Shown here: positions 16,565-25,232 of the stretch, piece by piece
Position numbering within the stretch: the first letter of the stretch is position 1
Layout: every line of letters begins with the position of its first letter
The notes under the pieces: model-generated
What the model was told of the DNA's origin: nothing
The model's database searches: none
What the model saw: only the letters and a program-made list of their open reading frames with translations
Source: Bryobacteraceae bacterium
Lineage (GTDB): Bacteria; Acidobacteriota; Terriglobia; Bryobacterales; Bryobacteraceae
Length of the DNA: 64,000 nucleotides
Assembly (NCBI GenBank): GCA_025056455.1
Contig: JANWVY010000006.1
Location: 62,001-126,000, forward strand
Direction: 5' to 3'
Translations under genes and position numbers: made by a program

Positions 16565-17881
16565 TTGCGAAGGCGGCCAGTGCGAAGGCTTTACTCTGGC
16601 GGAAAGACTCCCAACGTGCCCACTCCTCCACCACTCCGGATGCCCCCGGATCAGTCTGTCTGGCCGGGGAGGGAGCCCGTGGCCTGCGGGGAGCCAGGCA
16701 GTCAAAACCGGACCGCCTCCCGCGATTTCGCTCGCTGGTGGATTGAGTGGAGAGCGAGGCGAATCTCGGATCCCATCGAGCGTCTTCGATTCCTACGCCG
16801 GTCGGCCCCCTACGCTGGAATATCGTGGAAACCACATCGCCGCATGGTCTTGTTCCTTGGTTTTGCCTTGGTGACGCTGGGGTGGACGCTTTCGCCGCCA
16901 GTCGGCCGTTTTCGTGAGCTGACTGGCGCAACTGCACCCCCGCTGGAGGTGCTCCGGCCTGAGGCTCGAGGCGTGCTCCGGCCCCCTGAGGTGTGGTTGG
17001 TCGAAACCAAAACAAGCTACGAGATCTATTCCAACGGCCTCCGGATTGAAACCCATGGCGCCGTTCACGAGGCGCCCCGGAAGTATTTCCTCATTCCAAA
17101 ACCTGAGAGCCCGGACGATAATCCGATGTCCCACCTGCCTTGGCGCACTGAAACTGCTCCTGCGGGCATCGTCTATCACACAACCGAAAGCCACATCGCG
17201 CCGTTCCGTTCCACCGAAACGCAGACTCTCCAGCGGCTCGCTCAGGGTGTATTGTCCTACGTCCGCCAGGCCAGGTCTTACCACTACTTAATCGACCGCT
17301 TCGGCCGCGTGCATCGCGTGGTGGACGAAAAAAGCATCGCCCATCATTCCGGCTGGTCGGTCTGGGCAGACGCCCGTCACATCTATCTGAATTTGAATGA
17401 CAGTTTCCTGGGAGTCGCCTTCGAAGCTCAAACCACACCCCAAGATGGCTCAGAGTCGATCAATCCGGCACAAGTTCGGGCCGGGCAGATGATCACCGAA
17501 ATGCTGCGCAGCAAATACCAGATCCCGGCCGAAAACTGCGTAACGCATGCCCAGGTGTCGGTGAATCCGGACAATTTTTTGGTGGGTGCGCACACCGATT
17601 GGGCCCAGCGTTTTCCTTTCGCCGCCTTCGGATTGCCCGACAACTATTCAATCCCGCTGCCCAGCATCACGCTGTTTGGGTTCCAGTATGACAACCTCTA
17701 CTGGCGAATGTCAGAGGCCAGTTTATGGAAAAGCCTGCTGTGGGCCAACGAACAGCTCCGCCAGAGCGCCGCTCAGCGAGGTGTCCGCTTGCCGGCTTAC
17801 CGCGCAATTCTCAACCGGCGCTACCTCGAACTCCTGGAAGTTTCGCGGAAACAGAAAACAGAGGAGGGTAACCAACGATGA
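16565..17881 (+). CDS. Membrane-anchored N-acetylmuramoyl-L-alanine amidase (Amidase_2)
   Basis: Peptidoglycan amidase that cuts the bond between N-acetylmuramic acid and L-alanine. The Amidase_2 domain spans about residues 195-345. Zinc ligands are expected in GIVYHTTESH (first His) and GAHTDWAQRFPF (last His). IAHHSGWS and FLGVAFEAQT are the middle blocks. A single transmembrane segment (MVLFLGFALVTLGW, residues 94-107) places the domain in the periplasm. The start is uncertain. The first 60 residues are low-complexity and proline-rich, and conserved-looking sequence begins only at RRISDPIERLRFLRR, so initiation at 16640 or further in is possible. The stop overlaps the next start (ATGA), coupling it to an actin-like ATPase. 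Confidence 0.8.
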   Translation: MRRRPVRRLYSGGKTPNVPTPPPLRMPPDQSVWPGREPVACGEPGSQNRTASRDFARWWIEWRARRISDPIERLRFLRRSAPYAGISWKPHRRMVLFLGFALVTLGWTLSPPVGRFRELTGATAPPLEVLRPEARGVLRPPEVWLVETKTSYEIYSNGLRIETHGAVHEAPRKYFLIPKPESPDDNPMSHLPWRTETAPAGIVYHTTESHIAPFRSTETQTLQRLAQGVLSYVRQARSYHYLIDRFGRVHRVVDEKSIAHHSGWSVWADARHIYLNLNDSFLGVAFEAQTTPQDGSESINPAQVRAGQMITEMLRSKYQIPAENCVTHAQVSVNPDNFLVGAHTDWAQRFPFAAFGLPDNYSIPLPSITLFGFQYDNLYWRMSEASLWKSLLWANEQLRQSAAQRGVRLPAYRAILNRRYLELLEVSRKQKTEEGNQR

Positions 17882-18870
17882 AAGACGCTCCATGCTTCGG
17901 TCTCGACGTGGGCACCAGCCGCGTCGTACTCGCCTATCAAGCCGGCGGGGGTTTTTCCTTCCGCAGCCAGCTCAATGCATTTGTCCAAATCCCTTATTCA
18001 AAAATCACCGAGGGTGTACTCAAAAAGGAACAAGTACCTTACACGGTGGCTCAAGGCGATTTGGTCATTCACGGCAACGAATCGGAGCGATTCGCTGACC
18101 TGCTCGGCCAGGAGGCGCGACGTCCCATGCGGAGCGGCCTGCTGAACCCAGCAGAGGTTGAAGGTGAGAAGCAGCTCGGCCTCATCTTTCGTGCTTTGCT
18201 CGGAGAGGAGGACGGAAACGGGCGGAAGATTTACTTCACCGTGCCAGCTGCTCCCTTGGGAGCCGAGGAAAATCTCACCTACCACGAGGCCACGATTCGA
18301 AACCTGCTATCCGGGATGGGCTACCAAGTCGAGGCCATAAACGAGGGCCTAGCCGTTGTCTACGGTGAACTTGAATCGTCCAACTTCACGGGCATTGGCG
18401 TAAGCTGTGGCGGCGGGCTCTGCAACGTCTGTCTCGCTTACTTGTCCGTGCCTGTATTGAGTTTTAGTGTTCCCAAGGCGGGGGATTTTATTGACTCAAG
18501 CGCCGCCGCAGCCATGGGAGAGCTTGCCACACGCATCCGCATTGCCAAAGAAACCGACTTTCACTTCAACGGAAACTACAGCGATAAGGCCCACCAGGTG
18601 CTCAGTGTCTTCTATGACGACATGATCACAACGCTCGTCACGGCCATGAAAGAGGCATTCTCCAACACCAAAAAACTGCCTCGGCTAGGACGCCCGGTTC
18701 CGCTCGTGCTGAGTGGAGGGAGCGTGATGCCGCGTGGTTTCCGCGAACGCTTCGAACAGGTTCTTCGCAACTCCAATTTTCCGCTGGCCCTGTCCGAGGT
18801 GCGTGTTGCCTCTGAACCCCTTCATTCGACAGCCAAGGGCGCTCTTGTGGCCGCGCTCAGCGAAGCCTAA
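17878..18870 (+). CDS. Actin-like ATPase (MreB/Hsp70 fold)
   Basis: A 330 aa cytoplasmic protein with the nucleotide-binding blocks of the actin/Hsp70 superfamily: phosphate-1 FGLDVGTSRVVLAY (7-20), a connect region around NEGLAVVYGE (160), phosphate-2 GIGVSCGGGLCNVCLA (about 172-187) and the adenosine motif LVLSGGSVMPRGF (about 280). KLPRLGRPVPLVLSGG and STAKGALVAAL are like the C-terminus of MreB/DnaK relatives. It is clearly divergent from MreB, FtsA and ParM, and I cannot assign a subfamily. The 4-nt overlap with the amidase implies one message and perhaps one process, such as positioning cell-wall hydrolysis. No partner adaptor or ParR-like gene is next to it. Confidence 0.75.
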   Translation: MKDAPCFGLDVGTSRVVLAYQAGGGFSFRSQLNAFVQIPYSKITEGVLKKEQVPYTVAQGDLVIHGNESERFADLLGQEARRPMRSGLLNPAEVEGEKQLGLIFRALLGEEDGNGRKIYFTVPAAPLGAEENLTYHEATIRNLLSGMGYQVEAINEGLAVVYGELESSNFTGIGVSCGGGLCNVCLAYLSVPVLSFSVPKAGDFIDSSAAAAMGELATRIRIAKETDFHFNGNYSDKAHQVLSVFYDDMITTLVTAMKEAFSNTKKLPRLGRPVPLVLSGGSVMPRGFRERFEQVLRNSNFPLALSEVRVASEPLHSTAKGALVAALSEA

Positions 18871-18882
18871 AACGTGGAGCTG

Positions 18883-20139
18883 CTAGCGCCGCTCTCGAAT
18901 GGACTCGAAAAGCCACTGTTTGTTCGCTGAAACCGCGGCTTCGAGCTTTTGGCGCAAATCCTGGCGCCGTTCAAACAGGCGATAGCCCGCTGGCTCGCGC
19001 AGGTACCCGCGCGCCTCCGGATGCCGGACAAATAGCTCTTCTTCGCCTAGCTCGGCCCGCAGCCGTTGAAATTTTGCTCGTTTGTCCAGAAGCGCCTTCA
19101 CGAGAAAAGGCATCAGCATCGAATAATCGGCTTGCAGGCTTTCGGTGGTTTTTTGATAACTATCCTTGTCCACCTTCCCCCAGGTCACAGCCTCAGCGGG
19201 AGGGCAGGAGGAAAGCGATCCGTCGGTAACCGGCGCCGACACAATCTGAACATCAAAATAGTAGCCACGGACGTCGGGCAAGCCCAAAACCTGGCCCAAG
19301 GCTGGCTCGGGCTGCAAATTGTAGTTTTTGGGGACGCCTCCGCCCAGGATCAGCGTGGCCAGCCGCCCGACGGGGTGCTCGAACAATCCCCACCAATGGT
19401 AGGCGCACGCTTCAAATACTTCGGCATGCAGATCCAGCTCAAAGCGGTAGTCCTCGATCAACCCAGTATTCCGCATGGCCCACAGCTTCATGGAATTTAA
19501 AAACACGCTGCCGTCAGCTGGCGCGCCCACCAGTACGGGAATCGCCAGCCGGTGACAGGTTGCGAGCAAACCGGGACGCACTCCCATCTGTGTTTCCTGC
19601 TCGGCGTAAAAACCCCCTAACAAGTAGCGCATCTCGGTTCCGGTCATCTTGCGCTGAAACTCTGGCCGCAGCAGAATTTGGGAAAGAAAAGCATCTTGAT
19701 CGAGAAGTACTTGCTCGTCGAAGGCCATGTCCGTAACCCGAATCGTGCCCTCGTGCCGCAGCGCTGCGTCATCCCCAAAGATGGGGACTTCAAAGATCGG
19801 GTCTTGTGTGTGGTGGCGTAGCGAGCGGTGGCCGTCGTGATAGCAAACTGCGTCGGTGGTGCTTAAGTAGGCAACCCAACCAGTTTCCAGCAACGGTATC
19901 AACCACGTTTGGTGCTGGCCTGATACCGTAACGGGGCCTGAAATCGAAATCGTGAGTGGACAGCCCATGCCAATGGCGGCATCCAAGATTTCATAAATGC
20001 GCCGCAAATAGGCGCCTCCAAAGGCTGGCAGACAATTCAAAAAAACTTCTTCTAGGGTGCGGCATTCATCGACCCGTCGCACTCGCACGGGCCGTCGCCG
20101 CTGCTCGTGTTTTCCCTGCGTCATTCCGAATCCGACCAT
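18883..20139 (-). CDS. Deoxyhypusine synthase-family protein
   Basis: A 418 aa member of the deoxyhypusine/homospermidine synthase family, NAD-dependent aminobutyl transferases that use spermidine. Family blocks: LTISISGPVTVSGQ (substrate/NAD loop), STTDAVCYHDGHRS, the ILGGGVPKNYNLQPEP loop near 268 carrying the lysine that in eukaryotic DHS forms the imine, and VQIVSAPVTDGSLS followed by AEAVTWGKVDKDS. Bacteria lack eIF5A, so the product is probably homospermidine or another modified polyamine; that is an inference. The protein is longer than typical DHS because of a C-terminal extension (FVRHPEARGYLREPAG...) rich in charged residues. The gene converges on the actin-like gene with a 12-nt gap. 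The start is ATG at 20139. Confidence 0.82.
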   Translation of the reverse strand: MVGFGMTQGKHEQRRRPVRVRRVDECRTLEEVFLNCLPAFGGAYLRRIYEILDAAIGMGCPLTISISGPVTVSGQHQTWLIPLLETGWVAYLSTTDAVCYHDGHRSLRHHTQDPIFEVPIFGDDAALRHEGTIRVTDMAFDEQVLLDQDAFLSQILLRPEFQRKMTGTEMRYLLGGFYAEQETQMGVRPGLLATCHRLAIPVLVGAPADGSVFLNSMKLWAMRNTGLIEDYRFELDLHAEVFEACAYHWWGLFEHPVGRLATLILGGGVPKNYNLQPEPALGQVLGLPDVRGYYFDVQIVSAPVTDGSLSSCPPAEAVTWGKVDKDSYQKTTESLQADYSMLMPFLVKALLDKRAKFQRLRAELGEEELFVRHPEARGYLREPAGYRLFERRQDLRQKLEAAVSANKQWLFESIRERR

Positions 20140-20247
20140 AGCAATCGCCCCTGCCAGAAGGCAATTTGGGCGCAGCCGGCAAATGACAGGCTCTACCCAA
20201 AATGTTAAGTTGTGTTCGCTCGCTCCCCTTTTCTCCGCTGGCTGTTA

Positions 20248-20253
20248 TATACT
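20248..20253 (+). promoter_or_regulatory. Possible -10 element for receptor 3
   Basis: TATACT 36 nt before the receptor ATG, with no good -35 at the right distance. It is weak evidence in a 150-nt divergent gap that otherwise shows no structure. Confidence 0.3.
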
Positions 20254-20289
20254 AGGGGCCACGCTCTGTAAGTCGAGGGGTTTACAATC

Positions 20290-23200
20290 ATGACGAAGAT
20301 TCAGCTCTGTTTGCTTTTTCTCGTGTCCCTAGCGTTGCCAGCCCGTGCCCAAGATGTCCGGGGCCGCGTTCAGGGCGTGGTGACAGATTCTTCGCAAGCT
20401 GTCATCGTCGGGGCGCGCGTCACGCTTACCAATGAAGGGACCAATGTCAGCGCCACCACGTCAACCAACAGTAACGGCCAGTATCTGTTTGATTACGTGA
20501 TCGGAGGCAACTACACCATTACGGTCGAAATGCAAGGATTCCGGAAATTCGTCCAGCGTGGCGTCCTGGTTCAAAGCCGCGGCGATGTCACGGTGAACGC
20601 GACGCTTGATATTGGGTCGGCAACGGAGACCGTAACTGTGCAAGCATCGCCTGTTTCGGTGCAATTCAACACGTCCACCATGGCCTTGACGCTGGACAAG
20701 AAAATGGCCAATGAGCTTCCGGTGATTAATCGCAACCCCTTCCTCCTTGCGCAGCTCAACCCGGCGGCTGTGTTGCGTTCGACAACCGAGCAGAGTCCTT
20801 ATCACCACTGGGCTGCTACGCAGATTGATGTGGGCGGAAACACCACAACAAAAAACGACGTGATCGTCGACGGGGTGCCGAACATGGCCTCTGAGAAATC
20901 CTCTTACACCCCGGCCATGGACGCCGTGCAAGAGGTCACGGTACAGCAAAACGCCGTCGATGCCGAGTTTGGCCATTCTGCTGGAGGCATTGTCGCCGTA
21001 CAGATGAAGTCCGGCACCAACGAGTACCACGGCACAGCTTATTATTTGGGCCGCAACCCGGCGATTAACGCTGTCGCCGACCACATTACGCGGCGGGCAA
21101 ACCTCACCCGCAACCATATCTTCGGCGGCACGCTCGGTTCACCGATCATCAAGAACCGCCTGTTCAATTTCTTCTCTTACGAGGCCTGGCGAAGCCAAGA
21201 CCCGCGTTCGGTCGCTTTTACCTTGCCGACAGACGCTGAACGAACAGGCGATTTTTCACGGTCCATCAACGCCCGGGGCGGCCTGCGGGTCATCTACAAC
21301 CCATTCACGACCGTGCTGAATCCCGACGGCACGGCGACGCGCCAGCCTTACCCCAACAACATCATCCCGGTGAGCCAGCAAGATCCGGTCGGGCGCCGCG
21401 TGATGAATGACATTTGGAAGCCCAATCTTCCCGGAGAAGGTGCTGATGGCGTCAACAACTACCGCATGGGGTTCGCCGAGCGCGTGAAATATTGGAACCT
21501 GTCGGACCGCGTGGACTGGAACATTTCTGAGAAGCTCAAAATCTTCGGTCGCTACTCCATGTTCAAAACCTACGTGGCCCAGGATAATTACGCTGGCACG
21601 CGGGCGGTGCAGCCCAATGGCAGCGAGCGTCACGCCTGGACCTCAGTGGCCGACGCCGTCTATACGATCAGTCCCTCAACTGTGTTCAACGTGCGGGCCG
21701 GCTATAACCGGATCTTTGATTCTTTCGCCGTTAAGGAGGCCCAGATCACTTCCGCCCAGCTTACCGAGATTCTCGGCAGTGACTGGCACGTGCCCTACAC
21801 CAAGGATGCTCCAGCGCTCTACTATCCTGGATTCATCGTTCGCCGCGGCCCCTTTCCGACGAATTTAGGGCGAACCGGCTTCTGGTATCAGGATCCGGAG
21901 ACCTACAGCCTTCAGTCAAAAATCAGCCGTGCCCAGGGCCGGCATTATTTCAAGGTGGGAGGCGAGTGGCGCTCGCAGCGCGTTGTCGCCGTGCGCCCGC
22001 GTCCTGTCGCTTTTGATATCCGTCCGGAAATGACGGCTGCTACCTTCCTGAATCCGGATTTGAATCTTAGCGGCGATGCCTGGGCGACCTTGCTAGTCGG
22101 GGCCATCGACAACAATACGCTGATTCAAAATTTACCCATCCAGCTCCACCGCAACACCTTCTACGGCCTTTACTTCCAGGATGACCTGAAACTCACCCAG
22201 AAACTAACGCTGAATCTTGGAATTCGCTATGAATACGAATCGCCCATGGTGGATCCTCAAAACCGGCTGTCGCGCTATTTGGATTTGACCTCTCCCATTC
22301 CAGAATTTCAGGGTCCAAATACTCCCGTGCTGCCGGCTGCTGCGCAGGCGCTTCGCACGAGCGACCCTATCTACAACGGGGCTTGGATCTTCACGGATTC
22401 GAAAAATCGTGGCTCTTGGAACGCTCAGAAGCTTTTGTTTATGCCGAGGGTGGGCTTAGCCTATCGCTTGAATGACAAGACCGCGCTCCGCTTGGGCTGG
22501 GCTCGTTATCTTGTGCCGCCAACGCTTACTGATGGCCTGGATGTTTTAGGAAGCGTCTTTTATCCTGGCTTTGAGGCAACGACCCGGGGATTGCCCCTGC
22601 TGACCGGCGTGCCCCAGTCGCGCCTCAGCAATCCGTTCCCGGGCGGTTTAGTTCCTGTCATTGGCAAGAGCTTAGGTCGATACACCGATTTGGGAGGCTC
22701 GCCCATCTTCTACTTCCAGGATTTCCGGGTTGGCGCCAACGACCGCATCAATCTGAGCCTTCAACGGGCGCTTCCTGGCCAGTTGCTGCTTGATGCCACC
22801 TACTTTGTGAATCTTGGACGCTACGGTCCTGTCACTCGCAATCTCAACCAAGTGGATCCGCGGATTATCTACACGCGAGGGGCAGCCACGGCCGCCAATG
22901 TGCCGAATCCTTTCTTTAACCGGCTGCCCGCAGATAAAATGCCAGGCCAGCTGCGTACCCAGGCCAACGTCCCGGTAACCCAGTTGCTGCGTCCCTATCC
23001 GCATTATGGAGACATTCAACAGCGGCTGACCGGTCAAGCCGACAGCCGTTACCAGGCCCTGCAGCTCTCGGTCCAGCGCCCCTTTGTCAACGGCTTCAAT
23101 CTCGTTTTCGGCTATAACTACAACCGCGAGCGAAACGAAGAATATTACGATGAGCTCGACAACTTTCTTGACAACCTCACCTTCCAACCATCGGTGAATC

Positions 23201-23709
23201 CCCGCCACCGCCTGACCGCGGCCTCCATCTACCAGCTGCCGTTTGGCCGGGATCGAAAATTTCTTTCCAACGCGAACCGGGTGGTGGACGGCATCTTGGG
23301 AGGCTGGTCGCTGACCGGATTGTTCACCTTCAACAGCGGGCAATATCTCCGTTTTGGGGGCCTGCTGGTGGATGGGGATCCTTCCATCAAGAATCCGACC
23401 AAGCAGCGAGCCTTCGATACGTCGAAATTCCGTGCGCTGCCTCCTTTCACTCGACGCACCAATCCTTTGCAGTACGACGGCGTCAAAGGCATGCGCTTTA
23501 AGAATCTCGACATGACTTTGGCCAAATCCTTTGTCGTTACCGAACGCGTCAAGTTCGAATTGCGCATGGAAAGCTACAACGTGCCGAACAACTTCAACGG
23601 TGACTTACCGAGCACAAACTTCGGCACGTCTGCCTTTGGCGCCATTACGGCGCAGCGTCCCGGATACTTCGGACGCCAGTTCCAATATAGCGGCCGCTTT
23701 ACTTGGTAG
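20290..23709 (+). CDS. Oar-like TonB-dependent outer-membrane receptor 3
   Basis: Outer-membrane receptor of 1139 aa. Signal peptide KIQLCLLFLVSLALPARAQ. CarboxypepD_reg domain at about 25-105 (TDSSQAVIVGARVTLT, GQYLFDYVIGGNYTITVE). Plug at about 120-245 with NDVIVDGVPNM and VDAEFGHSAGGIVAVQMKSGT. The barrel runs to the C-terminal QFQYSGRFTW, an aromatic end. It shares architecture with the receptors at 1494 and 9519, but the sequences differ throughout, so these are old paralogues and not a recent duplication. It overlaps the start of the next gene, a seven-haem cytochrome, by 7 nt, which suggests co-expression. Confidence 0.92.
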   Translation: MTKIQLCLLFLVSLALPARAQDVRGRVQGVVTDSSQAVIVGARVTLTNEGTNVSATTSTNSNGQYLFDYVIGGNYTITVEMQGFRKFVQRGVLVQSRGDVTVNATLDIGSATETVTVQASPVSVQFNTSTMALTLDKKMANELPVINRNPFLLAQLNPAAVLRSTTEQSPYHHWAATQIDVGGNTTTKNDVIVDGVPNMASEKSSYTPAMDAVQEVTVQQNAVDAEFGHSAGGIVAVQMKSGTNEYHGTAYYLGRNPAINAVADHITRRANLTRNHIFGGTLGSPIIKNRLFNFFSYEAWRSQDPRSVAFTLPTDAERTGDFSRSINARGGLRVIYNPFTTVLNPDGTATRQPYPNNIIPVSQQDPVGRRVMNDIWKPNLPGEGADGVNNYRMGFAERVKYWNLSDRVDWNISEKLKIFGRYSMFKTYVAQDNYAGTRAVQPNGSERHAWTSVADAVYTISPSTVFNVRAGYNRIFDSFAVKEAQITSAQLTEILGSDWHVPYTKDAPALYYPGFIVRRGPFPTNLGRTGFWYQDPETYSLQSKISRAQGRHYFKVGGEWRSQRVVAVRPRPVAFDIRPEMTAATFLNPDLNLSGDAWATLLVGAIDNNTLIQNLPIQLHRNTFYGLYFQDDLKLTQKLTLNLGIRYEYESPMVDPQNRLSRYLDLTSPIPEFQGPNTPVLPAAAQALRTSDPIYNGAWIFTDSKNRGSWNAQKLLFMPRVGLAYRLNDKTALRLGWARYLVPPTLTDGLDVLGSVFYPGFEATTRGLPLLTGVPQSRLSNPFPGGLVPVIGKSLGRYTDLGGSPIFYFQDFRVGANDRINLSLQRALPGQLLLDATYFVNLGRYGPVTRNLNQVDPRIIYTRGAATAANVPNPFFNRLPADKMPGQLRTQANVPVTQLLRPYPHYGDIQQRLTGQADSRYQALQLSVQRPFVNGFNLVFGYNYNRERNEEYYDELDNFLDNLTFQPSVNPRHRLTAASIYQLPFGRDRKFLSNANRVVDGILGGWSLTGLFTFNSGQYLRFGGLLVDGDPSIKNPTKQRAFDTSKFRALPPFTRRTNPLQYDGVKGMRFKNLDMTLAKSFVVTERVKFELRMESYNVPNNFNGDLPSTNFGTSAFGAITAQRPGYFGRQFQYSGRFTW

Positions 23710-24575
23710 TTTTTGCTCTTTTATTCGCATCGCCAGAATTTGCGGGCTCCCCGATCTGCGCGGGGTGCCACGCGGAGATCGCGCAAACGCAGGCCAAGAC
23801 GCATCACGCACGGGCGCTAAGCGAAGCGCCCGGCGGTCGCTGGGCTTTCGGGGCAGGGGCGCAAGCCATCACCTACGTTTCCCAGTCAACGGAGGACACC
23901 TACGTCGAACATGGACTTTCCTGGTATCGGAAGATTGATGGACTGGCCCTGACCCCGGGCCATCCCGACAGCCGTGGTGTGACCTACCGCACCTTCGCCC
24001 CGGACGCCGCCATTTTGCGCTGCTTCCAATGCCATTCCACGGGAATGCTGCGCCTGGGTGCGCAACGCCGCATCGAACCTGCGGAACTTGGCGTACGCTG
24101 CGAGGCCTGTCACGGGCCCGCCGCGGCGCACGCCCGGATGCCCTCTCGCCACAACATCCGGAATCCTGCCCGGTTCACCGCAGCCGAACTCAACCAGCTC
24201 TGTGGACAATGCCACCGGATGCCGCCAGCCCAAGGCGAGGAGACGAATTTTGAGAATCCTTGGAATGTCCGGCACCAACCGGTCTACTTCACGCAAAGCG
24301 CTTGCTTCCGCAAATCGGACGGCAAGCTGTCCTGCCTTTCCTGCCACCGGCCGCACTCGGACCAGCCAGCTAGCGCCAGCCTGAAGTGTGCCGAATGTCA
24401 CCCCAAACCAAAACACCAATCTAATGTTTCAAACAGGTCCTGCGTGAGTTGTCATATGCCCGTGGTGAACCCTTCTCCCTGGCTCAGCTTTCACAACCAC
24501 TGGATCGGAATTTACCAGTTAACGGGTCCTCAAGCGAATCCGCTGCGCCCGCTCAAGCAGTGGCCGGGCCGATAA
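23703..24575 (+). CDS. Seven-haem c-type cytochrome
   Basis: Exported 290 aa multihaem protein. From the TTG at 23703 the product begins MVVFALLFASPEFAGS, a short signal peptide, then immediately CAGCH. Seven CxxCH sites: CAGCH, CFQCH, CEACH, CGQCH, CLSCH, CAECH and CVSCHM. Motif order, spacing and the final CxxCHMP resemble the N-terminal haem region of the 5849 protein, but there is no TPR tail. An electron-transfer role in the periplasm is inferred. The start overlaps the stop of receptor 3, and no Shine-Dalgarno sequence is separable from the receptor coding sequence. The 3' end overlaps a convergent TPR gene by 57 nt, unusual for genes on opposite strands. Confidence 0.8.
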   Translation: MVVFALLFASPEFAGSPICAGCHAEIAQTQAKTHHARALSEAPGGRWAFGAGAQAITYVSQSTEDTYVEHGLSWYRKIDGLALTPGHPDSRGVTYRTFAPDAAILRCFQCHSTGMLRLGAQRRIEPAELGVRCEACHGPAAAHARMPSRHNIRNPARFTAAELNQLCGQCHRMPPAQGEETNFENPWNVRHQPVYFTQSACFRKSDGKLSCLSCHRPHSDQPASASLKCAECHPKPKHQSNVSNRSCVSCHMPVVNPSPWLSFHNHWIGIYQLTGPQANPLRPLKQWPGR

Positions 24576-25232
24576 CTCCCTTCCTGTTTGCTGGAGCAAT
24601 TCGGCGAGGTTCTCCAAGGCGGCGGCTGTTTGTTCGGACTCCGGGCCATGCACTTTTTCGGCAATGGACAAGCCGCGGCGAAATAGCTGTTCCGCCGCCA
24701 CAACCTTGCCCCGAGTCGCCTGCACCGCTCCTAGAACCTGACAAGCGGCGCCGACACGCGTATCCACCGGCCCAAATTTTTTTTCAAACGCCGCGAGCGC
24801 CTGAGAGGCGAGCGCTTCGGCCTCAGAGCCGCTGCGCGCCATCAGCAAGGCTGCCAAGTTTAACTTCGTTGCCGCCAGTTCCACGTCCTGAGGCGGCAGG
24901 AGCTTGCTTCGAATTTCGAGCACTCGCCGGTACATCCGCTCTGCGCCGGGCGGATCCTGTTGTTCCAGAGCAACCGCCCAGTTGTGGAGCGCCGTCGCCG
25001 CTTCAAGCGTATCCGCCAGCGCTAGGGCTGTCTCGCGGTAGGGTTCTGCCTTGGCATACTCGCCGCGATGAGCTAAATACAAGGCGAGATCTCGCTCGCT
25101 TTCCCGCGTTTTTCGATCCCCTTTGCCGAGCTTTTGCTCTCTTTCTGCGAGCGCTTGGCGGTAAAGGGGCTCAAAATCTGGTTGCTGCGCCGCAAGGATG
25201 GCCGCTAGCAAGCTTACGGCGCGCCCGGCCAT
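24519..25232 (-). CDS. Small exported TPR protein
   Basis: A 237 aa protein built of tetratricopeptide repeats of the kinesin-light-chain type (about 42-residue units). Examples are FEPLYRQALAEREQKLG, DLALYLAHRGEYAKAEPYRETAL, AERMYRRVLEIRSKLLPPQ, KLNLAALLMARSGSEAEAL and AEQLFRRGLSIAEKVHGPES. The N-terminus MAGRAVSLLAAILAAQQ may be a short signal peptide. TPRs mediate protein contacts; the partner is not identifiable. Its ATG lies 19 nt inside the end of the upstream dihaem peroxidase gene, so it is translated from the same message, and it may assist that protein. Confidence 0.7.
   Translation of the reverse strand: MAGRAVSLLAAILAAQQPDFEPLYRQALAEREQKLGKGDRKTRESERDLALYLAHRGEYAKAEPYRETALALADTLEAATALHNWAVALEQQDPPGAERMYRRVLEIRSKLLPPQDVELAATKLNLAALLMARSGSEAEALASQALAAFEKKFGPVDTRVGAACQVLGAVQATRGKVVAAEQLFRRGLSIAEKVHGPESEQTAAALENLAELLQQTGRELSARPLLERAQRIRLRTR

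Noticed and set aside
16530-17015. 161-codon minus-strand frame ending in the hairpin at 16530.
   Set aside because: It could explain the terminator at 16511, but it is antisense to the amidase and has no domain or start signal. The plus frame carries a transmembrane helix and a conserved-looking segment.
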